This document shows positions 53,408 to 60,777 of a stretch of 64,000 nucleotides of DNA, piece after piece. Under the pieces are notes generated by a model, which was not told the DNA's origin, did not search any database, and saw only the letters and a list, made by a program, of their open reading frames with translations. The translations under genes were made by a program, and so were the position numbers. Within the stretch, counting starts at the first letter, position 1. Each line of letters starts with the position of its first letter. The DNA lies in assembly GCA_020860565.1 (NCBI GenBank), contig JAJBUA010000031.1:1-64000 (forward strand), read 5' to 3'. This stretch comes from Clostridiales bacterium. GTDB lineage: Bacteria > Bacillota > Clostridia > Lachnospirales > Lachnospiraceae.

Positions 53408-54493
53408 ATGGACAAGAAATGGAAAGTCGGTATTCTGGGAGCTACCGGTATGGTAGGGCAGAGGTTTATTGCTCTGCTGGAAAATCATCCCTGGTTTGAG
53501 GTTGTTACCGTTGCGGCGAGTCCCCGCTCCGCCGGTAAGACTTATGAGGAGGCGGTCGGCGGCCGCTGGAAGATGACTACACCGATGCCGGAATCTGTGA
53601 AGAAGCTGGTAGTGATGGATGTCAACGATGTGGAGAACGTCGCAGCAACCGTTGATTTTGTGTTCAGTGCGGTTGATATGAAGAAAGAAGAGATCCGCGC
53701 GATCGAGGAGGAATACGCTAAGACGGAGACTCCGGTGGTTTCCAACAACAGTGCGCATCGCTGGACGGTGGATGTGCCGATGGTTATCCCGGAGATTAAT
53801 GCCGATCATTTTGCTCTGATTGAGTATCAGAAGAAACGTCTGGGTACGAAGAGAGGATTTATCGCGGTGAAGCCGAACTGCTCAATCCAGAGTTATACGC
53901 CAGCCCTGGCTGCCTGGCGGGAGTTTGAGCCGTATGAGGTTGTTGCTACCACTTATCAGGCGATTTCCGGCGCCGGAAAGACTTTTAAGGACTGGCCGGA
54001 GATGGAGGGCAATATCATCCCGTACATCGGCGGTGAGGAGGAAAAGAGTGAGCAGGAGCCGTTGCGCGTGCTGGGAACGTTTGAGGACGGCGAGATCCGG
54101 AAAGCAGAAGATCTGAAAATTACCTGCCAGTGTATCCGTGTGCCGATCCTTAACGGACATACGGCCGCGGTATTTGTCCGCTTCCGCAGGAACCCGACCA
54201 AAGAGGAACTGATCGACCAGCTGGTGAAATTCAGCGGCCTGCCGCAGGAACTGAAGCTTCCGAGCGCGCCAAAGCAGTTTATCCAGTATCTGGAAGAAGA
54301 TAACCGCCCGCAGGTTACGATGGATGTCGATTATGAAAATGGTATGGGTGTATCGATCGGACGTCTGAGGGAAGACAGCATTTACGACTACAAGTTTGTC
54401 GGCCTTTCCCATAATACCGTCCGCGGAGCTGCCGGCGGAGGGATTCTGTGCGCGGAGCTTCTGGCAGCGCAGGGGTATATTCCGACAAAGTAA
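53408..54493 (+). CDS. asd: aspartate-semialdehyde dehydrogenase
   Basis: Asd reduces aspartyl phosphate to aspartate semialdehyde with NADPH, the step after aspartate kinase. The 361-residue protein is the longer archaeal/fungal-like class: GILGATGMVGQRFIALL at the N terminus, SNNSAHRWTVDVPMVIPEIN, the catalytic cysteine in VKPNCSIQSYTPAL near residue 156, and RVPILNGHTAAVFVRF with the substrate-binding residues. The ATG at 53408 follows GAGGAG with 6-base spacing; 53369 would add 13 unrelated residues. Confidence 0.95.
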   Translation: MDKKWKVGILGATGMVGQRFIALLENHPWFEVVTVAASPRSAGKTYEEAVGGRWKMTTPMPESVKKLVVMDVNDVENVAATVDFVFSAVDMKKEEIRAIEEEYAKTETPVVSNNSAHRWTVDVPMVIPEINADHFALIEYQKKRLGTKRGFIAVKPNCSIQSYTPALAAWREFEPYEVVATTYQAISGAGKTFKDWPEMEGNIIPYIGGEEEKSEQEPLRVLGTFEDGEIRKAEDLKITCQCIRVPILNGHTAAVFVRFRRNPTKEELIDQLVKFSGLPQELKLPSAPKQFIQYLEEDNRPQVTMDVDYENGMGVSIGRLREDSIYDYKFVGLSHNTVRGAAGGGILCAELLAAQGYIPTK

Positions 54494-54541
54494 GACGGCC
54501 TGTTTTGCATGATTCTTACAAATCGCGAAAAAGCTTCTAGT

Positions 54542-54568
54542 GTATTCGGTTTTCTTTGGCGCATACTA
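54542..54568 (+). promoter_or_regulatory. candidate forespore (sigma-G/F) promoter for the SASP gene
   Basis: CATACTA (54562-54568) is a perfect match to the sigma-G/sigma-F -10 sequence. GTATT (54542-54546) is a possible -35, though its 15-base spacing is shorter than usual. It lies about 46 bases upstream of the SASP start, fitting forespore expression. Confidence 0.5.
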
Positions 54569-54613
54569 ACGGTGTAACAAAAAACAACGCCAAAAGAAAA
54601 GGAGGCCGATTTT

Positions 54614-54820
54614 ATGTCAGGCAAATCTTCAAACAGAGCTGAAGTACCGGAAGCAAAAGAGGCACTGGATCGTTTTAAGATGGAGGTAGCTCAGGAACTG
54701 GGAGTTCCGTTAACCGAAGGCTATAACGGAAACCTGACCTCAGCACAGAATGGATCTGTGGGTGGTCATATGGTTAAGAAAATGATTGAAGCTCAGGAAA
54801 AGAAAATGGCTGGTAAATAA
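54614..54820 (+). CDS. alpha/beta-type small acid-soluble spore protein
   Basis: The 68-residue protein saturates spore DNA and protects it from UV and heat. It has the classic halves: ALDRFKMEVAQELGVPL, which includes the germination protease site region, and GNLTSAQNGSVGGHMVKKMIEAQ. NGSVGG is the usual DNA-binding turn; LTSAQ differs slightly from the common LTSRQ. AAAGGAGG lies just upstream, a sigma-G-like -10 lies further up, and a terminator follows, so it is a single-gene transcript. Confidence 0.95.
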   Translation: MSGKSSNRAEVPEAKEALDRFKMEVAQELGVPLTEGYNGNLTSAQNGSVGGHMVKKMIEAQEKKMAGK

Positions 54821-54861
54821 ACCAGTCTCATGCAAAAGGCAATCATCGCCTGATAGCAGTC

Positions 54862-54894
54862 AAAAGGAGTCCGGATGAGGGCTCCTTTTCTTTT
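54862..54894 (+). terminator. terminator after the SASP gene
   Basis: AAAAGGAGTCC (54862-54872) pairs with GGGCTCCTTTT (54879-54889) around GGATGA, followed by CTTTT. Repeat copy C starts at 54896. Confidence 0.88.
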
Positions 54895-54895
54895 G

Positions 54896-54984
54896 TGCAC
54901 AGAACCGGGTAAAGAATTTTGCGGCTTGCGCCGCACCAGGCTCGCGCAGCGAGTAAGAGGAAAAAACCGCCTCCTGCTCGATCA
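54896..54984. repeat. dispersed intergenic element, copy C
   Basis: Head TGCACAGAACCGGGTAAAGAA, then TTTTGCGGCTTGCGCCGC (hairpin GCGGC-TTGC-GCCGC with compensatory changes relative to copies A and B), then CGCGCAGCGAGTAAGAGG...CCTCCTGCTCG ending CTCGATCA. It lies between the SASP terminator and the promoter of the 49-codon gene. The compensatory changes in the first hairpin suggest that folding is conserved. Confidence 0.8.
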
Positions 54985-54997
54985 CTCGTGATTTATA

Positions 54998-55027
54998 TTG
55001 ACGTAAAGTACAGCGATATATTATAAT
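54998..55027 (+). promoter_or_regulatory. promoter of the 49-codon gene
   Basis: TTGACG (54998-55003) and TATAAT (55022-55027) are 18 bases apart. The start near 55034 leaves about 63 nt before the small gene. Confidence 0.75.
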
Positions 55028-55096
55028 AACAGAAAACATGGCTGATAATAAGAAACAAAAGAATAGAAAAATCCCGGAAATAAAGGAGGAAGGAGT

Positions 55097-55246
55097 ATGG
55101 ATGCAGATATCATGACAGACAAACAACTTCAGACGATTCTTGAAATGGTTGATATGATTTTGGATGGGTGCAAGGATTTGGAAGAAGCTAAAAAGAAAGT
55201 GAAGAAACTGATTGATAATCAGAATGGAAAAGAAAAATCAGAATAA
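55097..55246 (+). CDS. small uncharacterised protein, 49 residues
   Basis: A short reading frame, MDADIMTDKQLQTILEMV... to ...NGKEKSE, with a very strong ribosome site (AAAGGAGGAAGGAG, 55083-55096). It has its own promoter (54998-55027) and terminator (55256-55280), so it is a complete transcription unit. The product is predicted to be highly helical, with hydrophobic residues spaced for one amphipathic helix (about 8-25) and a Lys/Glu-rich second helix. There is one cysteine and no membrane segment or signal. I do not recognise the family; function is unknown. Confidence 0.75.
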   Translation: MDADIMTDKQLQTILEMVDMILDGCKDLEEAKKKVKKLIDNQNGKEKSE

Positions 55247-55255
55247 TAACGACAG

Positions 55256-55280
55256 AGAGCGGCTGGTGACCGCTCTTTTT
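55256..55280 (+). terminator. terminator after the 49-codon gene
   Basis: AGAGCGG (55256-55262) pairs with CCGCTCT (55270-55276) around CTGGTGA, followed by TTTT. Confidence 0.88.
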
Positions 55281-55333
55281 ACCGTCCATTTACCGTCGTT
55301 TTCAATTAATCAAAAAAACAGGTGGATATTATT

Positions 55334-55894
55334 ATGCGAGTAATAGCGGGCAGTGCCCGGAGAACAAATTTAAAAACGCTTCCCGGTCTGGATACCAGAC
55401 CTACGACCGATAAAATCAAGGAAACCCTTTTCAATATGCTGCCGTTTGATCTGTCCGGATATACCTTTCTGGATCTTTTTGCCGGCAGCGGCGGGATCGG
55501 GATTGAGGCGTTAAGCCGCGGAGCAGATAAAGCAGTTTTTGTTGATAAAAATCGCAGGGCAGCCGAGATCATCCGCAGCAATCTGCGGGCGACGCATCTG
55601 GAGGAGCGCGCGGATGTGTTGGTCTGCGATGCGGCGACAGCGATTGCACGGCTGGATGGCACTGCCTATTTTGATTATATTTTTATCGATCCGCCGTATC
55701 GCCATGAGCTTGAACGCAGGGTGCTGGAGCAGCTAAGAGATACATCGCTGATTGATAAGCAAAGCACCCTGATTGTGGAGGCGTCACTGGATACGGATTT
55801 TGGTTATCTGGGAGCGCTGGGCTATGTAACAGAGAAACAAAAGATTTATAAAACCAACCAGCATCTTTTCCTATATCAGAAGGAAAAACGGTAA
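55334..55894 (+). CDS. rsmD: 16S rRNA (guanine966-N2)-methyltransferase RsmD
   Basis: RsmD methylates G966 of 16S rRNA. The 186-residue protein starts MRVIAGSARRTNLKTLPGLDTRPTTDKIKETLFNML, the family's N-terminal signature. It has the SAM loop FLDLFAGSGGIGIEALSRGA and the N6/N2-methylase catalytic motif FIDPPY. The ATG at 55334 follows AGGTGG with 9-base spacing; a GTG at 55322 would add four residues. In Firmicutes it is usually followed by coaD, which is not seen here. Confidence 0.94.
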   Translation: MRVIAGSARRTNLKTLPGLDTRPTTDKIKETLFNMLPFDLSGYTFLDLFAGSGGIGIEALSRGADKAVFVDKNRRAAEIIRSNLRATHLEERADVLVCDAATAIARLDGTAYFDYIFIDPPYRHELERRVLEQLRDTSLIDKQSTLIVEASLDTDFGYLGALGYVTEKQKIYKTNQHLFLYQKEKR

Positions 55895-55932
55895 TCACAG
55901 GCAGCTGCCTGAAAAATAAAATAAAAAGTGCG

Positions 55933-55961
55933 TTGTTTTCTGCAAAGGTTCGTGTTAAGAT
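55933..55961 (+). promoter_or_regulatory. promoter for the coiled-coil gene
   Basis: TTGTTT (55933-55938), 17 bases, then TAAGAT (55956-55961) with an extended TGT just before it. It lies 63 bases before the coding start; a GGCCG/CGGCC hairpin sits in the leader near 55985-55996. Confidence 0.6.
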
Positions 55962-56024
55962 ACATAAGGTAGAGACCGGTTTCGGCCGTCCGGCCGGGAG
56001 AAAGAAAGCGGAGGAGAGAAATAG

Positions 56025-56588
56025 ATGAGCAGAATTGAGCAATTAATCGGAGAAATTGAGGAATATATCGACAGCTGCAAGCCGCAGGCGTTTTCAAATA
56101 CAAAGATCGTCGTCAATAAAGAAGAACTGGAAGAACTTTTAGTAGAGCTTCGTCTTCGGATCCCGGATGAGATCAAAAAATACCAGAAGATCATCAGCCA
56201 GGAGGATGCGATCTTAAGTGAGGCACGCTCACAGGCCAGCGCGATGCTGGAGGAAGCAAACGCGCAGACGAATGAGCTGATCAATGAGCATGAGATCATG
56301 CAGAAAGCCTATGCCCAGGCTAATCAGATCATTGAGGAGGCGCAGGCTCAGGCACAGCAGATCGTCGACAGCGCTGTGGCTGACGCTGACAATATCCGCC
56401 AGAGTTCGATTGATTACACGGACGATATGTTAAAGAGTCTGCAGACGATCATCCGTCATTCGATGGATGAGGCAGGAGGATATTTTAATTCGCTGCAGAG
56501 CTCCCTGCAGTCCAGCTATGATATCGTGACATCAAACCGCAATGAGCTCTCCGGCAGCGTCAGCGCCGCAGAGGAAGAGGAATCCTGA
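56025..56588 (+). CDS. coiled-coil protein, ATP synthase H/DivIVA-like
   Basis: The 187-residue acidic protein is almost all helix. Residues about 55-130 form a long Ala/Glu/Gln-rich coiled coil (EARSQASAMLEEANAQTNELI and QIIEEAQAQAQQIVDSAVADA) like V-type ATPase subunit H or the tail of DivIVA proteins. The first 50 residues (SRIEQLIGEIEEYIDSCK) also resemble these Clostridia proteins. No ATPase motif is present, so older names calling it an ATPase are misleading; a scaffold or division-linked role is a guess. Its 3' end overlaps ylbJ by 29 bases on the opposite strand. Confidence 0.75.
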   Translation: MSRIEQLIGEIEEYIDSCKPQAFSNTKIVVNKEELEELLVELRLRIPDEIKKYQKIISQEDAILSEARSQASAMLEEANAQTNELINEHEIMQKAYAQANQIIEEAQAQAQQIVDSAVADADNIRQSSIDYTDDMLKSLQTIIRHSMDEAGGYFNSLQSSLQSSYDIVTSNRNELSGSVSAAEEEES

Positions 56589-57594
56589 GAGGGGAGCTTT
56601 GGCTGAGAGCGAGCATACACAGGAATGTGATGAGAGCGTGGATCATTTTCCAGCCTATATAATGCCGGATGGACAATCCGGTGTGTTTCGTACGGGAGGT
56701 TCCGTCAGGAATTCCCGTACTTTTTGCATCATCCCCATCTTCCTGCGGTTTTCTGCAGCAGGAAATGACGCCTTTTGTCTGAAAGATGCCGGACAGACCG
56801 CCGAAAGCGGTTGCGGTGAGAACCGGAAGCAGGGCATCCTTTCCGGCAAAAGCTTCGCAGATCTGCCGGGTACCGGTTGTGATTTCCGCAAATCCCGCAC
56901 AAAGTGCGCACAGCCGGGACGAGAGGAAGGGAAGATGACGGATCCAGCTGGCCAGGATGGAAAACAACATGATATAATTTCCGATCAGTACCATCGTCTC
57001 GCTGGTGTCCATCAGAATTTCTTCGATGGATGTGGATGATGCCGGTGTATGCTGTTTTATGACGGGATCTGCCGGGGTGAAATTCTGATCCTTGTTTTCT
57101 TCCGGATCCGATCGATAGAGCCATTTCGCCATGATCGAGATCGGAAGAATCGGAAAATAAAGACAGAAAAGCATCCAAGGCGCAGATACCCTGACTGTCA
57201 TGAGAGAGGTGAGATACCCGGTGACAAACATCGGACTGGGATGATTGCAGATGGAGAGAAGTATCTGCGCTTCTCTTTGGGAAATCCTGCCATCAGAGAG
57301 AAATTCCGAGCAGAGACTGGCACCTAGCGGATAACCACATAATAATCCGCAGCAGAGAATATAGGAGCCCGGCTGGGAAAGTCCGAAAATCAGGCGAAAC
57401 AGCGGTGCAATGGGCTGCATGAGGATGGGGATCGCGCCCATGGCTGAGATGAGCCGGGTACAGATCATAAACGGTGCGAGTGTCGGAAGTACTGTGTGAA
57501 ACCAGAGAGAGAGTCCATCGGCAGCGCCGGAGACGGATGCCTGTGGAAATAGTAACAGCAATATCAGGATGGCAATCGGGAGCCTTGTAAACAT
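56560..57594 (-). CDS. ylbJ: sporulation integral membrane protein YlbJ-like
   Basis: The 344-residue membrane protein has helices at about 5-22, 30-50, 60-85, 110-150, 205-225 and 310-330. It has the nucleoside-recognition (Gate) pattern: WFHTVLPTLAPFMICTRLI, GLLCGYPLGASLCSEFLSDGRISQREAQILLSICNHPSPMF and GLSGIFQTKGVIS. YlbJ is expressed in the mother cell under sigma-E and is needed for proper spore cortex in Bacillus. It is the second minus-strand gene and converges on the coiled-coil gene. No sigma-E box could be confirmed upstream. Confidence 0.86.
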   Translation of the reverse strand: MFTRLPIAILILLLLFPQASVSGAADGLSLWFHTVLPTLAPFMICTRLISAMGAIPILMQPIAPLFRLIFGLSQPGSYILCCGLLCGYPLGASLCSEFLSDGRISQREAQILLSICNHPSPMFVTGYLTSLMTVRVSAPWMLFCLYFPILPISIMAKWLYRSDPEENKDQNFTPADPVIKQHTPASSTSIEEILMDTSETMVLIGNYIMLFSILASWIRHLPFLSSRLCALCAGFAEITTGTRQICEAFAGKDALLPVLTATAFGGLSGIFQTKGVISCCRKPQEDGDDAKSTGIPDGTSRTKHTGLSIRHYIGWKMIHALITFLCMLALSQSSPLRIPLPLRR

Positions 57595-57644
57595 AGATTC
57601 CTGCCGGCAATTATGGTTGATGTCCTTTTAATATATGAAAATCA

Positions 57645-57676
57645 TGCACAGGAAAGAAGAAACTTTTGCGGCTTGA
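57645..57676. repeat. truncated head of the dispersed element (copy E)
   Basis: TGCACAGGAAAGAAGAAAC followed by TTTTGCGGCTTG resembles the head of copy C (TGCACAGAACC... then TTTTGCGGCTTG) and then stops. It lies between ylbJ and the RsmF-like gene, and its end runs into the -35 box of that gene. Confidence 0.5.
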
Positions 57677-57701
57677 TTAGTTGAGGGCGCTATGATAAAA
57701 T
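57673..57701 (+). promoter_or_regulatory. promoter of the RsmF-like gene
   Basis: TTGATT (57673-57678) and TAAAAT (57696-57701) with 17-base spacing, in the divergent region between ylbJ and the RNA methyltransferase gene. Confidence 0.6.
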
Positions 57702-57739
57702 TTTTATGAAAATGATTGGAAAGGGACAGGTAAGCGGAA

Positions 57740-59212
57740 ATGGGATTGCCGGAGACATATTTGACCAGTATGAAAGCCCTGTTGGGCGCGGAATATGATG
57801 AGTGGTTATCGTCAATGTCGGAAGAGTCCCATGCCGGTCTTCGGTTTAACCGCTCCAAAATAGGTCCGGAGGACTGGCAGTTAAGCAATCCATTTCCCGG
57901 GGAACGGATCCCCTGGACGGATAATGGCGTCTATTATAGTCCGGAATGCCGGCCGGCGCTGGATCCGTATTATGCGGCAGGGCTTTATTATATCCAGGAA
58001 CCGAGCGCGATGCTGCCGGCGGCAGTGTTACGACCGGAAGCCGGAGACTATGTCCTGGATCTCTGTGCAGAACCTGGTGGAAAAAGTACAGAGCTTGGAG
58101 CCTGTCTGTATGGGACCGGCGGCCTGCTGGTTTCCAACGATATCAGCCATTCACGCGCAAAGGCGTTGTTAAAAAACCTGGAAATGGCCGGGATTACGGA
58201 TCTGCTGGTTACCAGTGAGGCACCGGAAAAGCTGGCGGATACGTTCGGGGCTATTTTTGATAAAATATTGGTCGATGCGCCGTGCTCCGGCGAAGGAATG
58301 TTTCGCCGGGATCCGGAACTGATCCGCAGTTGGGAAGAACGCGGGCCGGAGTATTACGTGCCGATCCAGCGGGAGATCTGTAAGCAGGCAGTGCGCATGC
58401 TGAAACCGGGAGGACAGCTGCTCTACTCGACCTGTACATTTGAAAGAGCGGAGGATGAGGAGATCATCGAGTGGCTGATGCAGGAGGAACCCTCGATGGA
58501 AATTTTGGCGATTCCTCTGTTTGAGGGAGCCTGCGGCGGTTTTGGTCTGGATGGTGTGATCCGTCTTTTCCCACACCGCATTCGGGGCGAGGGACATTTC
58601 GCGGCTCTGTTAAAGAAACGGTATTCTGCTGGGAACGGAGGTCACACAGGGAGAGAATCTGGCATACCGCGGAATGTTGACCGATTACACAGCAGCCAAA
58701 ATGCGACGATGAGTTGCCGCCAGTCGGATTGTCTCTCAAATCTAAGGAAAGTGCATGGCCGTCGTTCCGGCACCTCCGGTTACCGGGAGATGATGGAAGA
58801 AACCGACTTTGCCGAGTGGGAGTCTCATTTCCCTCAGCCCTTCCCGCAAAACCGCATTATGATCCGTGAAAGACAGGTATATCTTTTGCCGGAATGCTTT
58901 TCACCTGCATGGCAGCTGCGTTACCTGCGTACCGGGCTTCTGTTGGGTGAATGGAAGAAAAACCGTTTTGAACCGTCTCAGGCGGCGGCGATGGCGATTC
59001 GGCCGGGCGGATATTCTCAGTGCCTCAATCTGAGACGTGAGGATGAGCGGGCAGTCCGTTATTTAAAGGGAGAGACGATTGAACTGAAGGAAGAGGAAAA
59101 TCTGCCGGCCGGGTGGATTCTCGTGTGCGTGGACGGTTTTTCTCTGGGCTGGTCAAAATGCTCCGGCGGCAGATGTAAGAATAAATATGAGGTAAGCTGG
59201 CGCAGGCAGTAG
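57740..59212 (+). CDS. RsmF/RsmB-family RNA 5-methylcytosine methyltransferase
   Basis: The 490-residue NOL1/NOP2/sun-type enzyme methylates cytosine C5 in rRNA. The SAM loop VLDLCAEPGGKSTELGA lies near residue 110, motif IV with catalytic Cys in VDAPCSGEGMFRRDPELI near 180, and motif VI in YSTCTFERAEDEE near 233. A C-terminal PUA-like part (about 370-490) with RERQVYLLPE and GYSQCLNL follows, as in RsmF. Which cytosine is modified cannot be told. A Ser/Arg-rich stretch near 300-345 between domains is unlike its surroundings. Confidence 0.9.
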   Translation: MGLPETYLTSMKALLGAEYDEWLSSMSEESHAGLRFNRSKIGPEDWQLSNPFPGERIPWTDNGVYYSPECRPALDPYYAAGLYYIQEPSAMLPAAVLRPEAGDYVLDLCAEPGGKSTELGACLYGTGGLLVSNDISHSRAKALLKNLEMAGITDLLVTSEAPEKLADTFGAIFDKILVDAPCSGEGMFRRDPELIRSWEERGPEYYVPIQREICKQAVRMLKPGGQLLYSTCTFERAEDEEIIEWLMQEEPSMEILAIPLFEGACGGFGLDGVIRLFPHRIRGEGHFAALLKKRYSAGNGGHTGRESGIPRNVDRLHSSQNATMSCRQSDCLSNLRKVHGRRSGTSGYREMMEETDFAEWESHFPQPFPQNRIMIRERQVYLLPECFSPAWQLRYLRTGLLLGEWKKNRFEPSQAAAMAIRPGGYSQCLNLRREDERAVRYLKGETIELKEEENLPAGWILVCVDGFSLGWSKCSGGRCKNKYEVSWRRQ

Positions 59213-59280
59213 TCGGAGAAGAAACAAAGAGCTGACTAAGAAGAGTCAATGGAAGGTAAGATTATAAATCAATTAAGGTT

Positions 59281-60684
59281 ATGAGTAAATGGATTCGATT
59301 AGATAAAAATCTTTCCGATATGAACCGGGGAACCCGTTCGCAGCTGAGGCAGGCGATACAAAAGGGCCGTGTCGAGGTCAACGGGGTTGCGGAGACCCGT
59401 CCGGAGAGAAAAGTCTGCCCGCAGGAAGACGAGATCATCATGGATGGGGATAAAGTCGCTTATCTGGCTGTCGAATACTATATGTTGAATAAGCCTGCTG
59501 GTGTTGTGTCCGCGACCGAGGACCGCCGTTATCCGACCGTGATCTCACTGCTGGGAGAAGGGAAACGTAAAGACCTGTTTCCGGTCGGCCGTCTGGATAT
59601 CGATACCGAAGGGTTATTGCTGATGACCAATGACGGGCTTCTGGCTCATCGGCTGCTCGCTCCGGGAAAACATGTGGATAAGCAATATTACGTGAAAGTT
59701 TCCGGAAAACTGCCGCAGGATGCCGTGCAGCAGTTTGTACAGGGAATCACTCTGGAAGACGGTACGCAGACCCTTCCGGCCGAACTGCATATTCATGATC
59801 AGACGGATCTGTGCGCAGAAGTATATCTGACGGTTCAGGAGGGAAAATTTCATCAGGTGAAACGGATGTTTGAGGCGGTTGGATGTCATGTGGAGTATCT
59901 GAAACGGATGTCCATGGGACCGCTGGTATTGGATCCGTCGTTGCAGCCCGGCATGTACCGGGCGCTCAGTCCATCGGAGATCGCCCGTTTAAAAAGGAGT
60001 CCGGATTATAGGGATGGCCTGAGTGGGGAAATCGCGCACAAAAAAGCCGTAATTTTTGATTTGGATGGGACTCTTGTGGATTCTATGTGGATGTGGCATG
60101 ATATTGATGTGGAGTATCTGGCTCAATATGGATGCAGCTGTCCGCCGATGCTTCAGCGAGAGATCGAGGGAATGAGTTTTACGGAAACCGCCGTATATTT
60201 TAAAGAACGGTTTGCGATCCCGGATTTGCTGGATGAGATCAAAGCTTCGTGGGTGCGGATGAGTCTGGATAAATATCGTCACGAGGTTCCGTTAAAAAAA
60301 GGGGCGGCTCGTTTTCTGCGTTATCTGAAAAGTAAGGGGATCCGGACAGGGATCGCGACGAGCAACGGCAGCGATATGGTTCAGGCTGTGCTGGAGGCGC
60401 AGGGCGTCGCGGGAGATTTTGACTGCGTGGTGACAGCCTGCGAGGTGGCGCACGGCAAGCCGGCGCCGGATATTTATCTCAAAGTCGCATCAGATCTGGG
60501 GGTGGAACCGCAGGATTGTCTGGTTTTTGAAGATATTCCCGCCGGGATCAGGGCCGGGAAAGCGGCCGACATGACGGTGTGCGCGGTGGAGGACGATCAT
60601 TCGGCCTGGCTGCGCGCGGAGAAGATCGCACTTGCCGATTACTATGTGAAAGATTACGAGGAATTTTTTGCGGAGCTACAGTAG
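59281..60684 (+). CDS. fusion of RsuA-type pseudouridine synthase and HAD phosphatase
   Basis: The 467-residue protein contains two enzymes. Residues 1-60 are an S4 RNA-binding domain and 65-235 the RsuA/RluE-type pseudouridine synthase, with catalytic D106 in GRLDIDTEGLLLMTNDG and VQEGKFHQVKRMFEA. Residues about 252-467 are a HAD hydrolase of the beta-phosphoglucomutase/phosphatase type, with nucleophile D260 in VIFDLDGTLVDSMW, GIATSNGS and VFEDIPAGIRAGKAADM. One frame crosses the junction without any start codon, so a single polypeptide is expected. The HAD substrate is unknown. Confidence 0.9.
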   Translation: MSKWIRLDKNLSDMNRGTRSQLRQAIQKGRVEVNGVAETRPERKVCPQEDEIIMDGDKVAYLAVEYYMLNKPAGVVSATEDRRYPTVISLLGEGKRKDLFPVGRLDIDTEGLLLMTNDGLLAHRLLAPGKHVDKQYYVKVSGKLPQDAVQQFVQGITLEDGTQTLPAELHIHDQTDLCAEVYLTVQEGKFHQVKRMFEAVGCHVEYLKRMSMGPLVLDPSLQPGMYRALSPSEIARLKRSPDYRDGLSGEIAHKKAVIFDLDGTLVDSMWMWHDIDVEYLAQYGCSCPPMLQREIEGMSFTETAVYFKERFAIPDLLDEIKASWVRMSLDKYRHEVPLKKGAARFLRYLKSKGIRTGIATSNGSDMVQAVLEAQGVAGDFDCVVTACEVAHGKPAPDIYLKVASDLGVEPQDCLVFEDIPAGIRAGKAADMTVCAVEDDHSAWLRAEKIALADYYVKDYEEFFAELQ

Positions 60685-60777
60685 GTGAATATCGTGGGTA
60701 AATGGACGGGAAGTGAAAATCCTGCGGTATAAAGTCCGTTTGTCTGAGTAAGAGTTGATGGGAAATCAGGTGAAACT

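Noticed and set aside
51734..53809. A 691-codon open frame on the minus strand opposite parC and asd
   Set aside because: It mirrors the codon structure of parC, has no ribosome site, no recognisable domain, and would lie across two confirmed genes. It is a shadow frame.
55898..55911. Palindrome CAGGCAGCTGCCTG after rsmD as a terminator
   Set aside because: It is followed by A residues instead of T on the plus strand, and no suitable gene ends on the minus strand.
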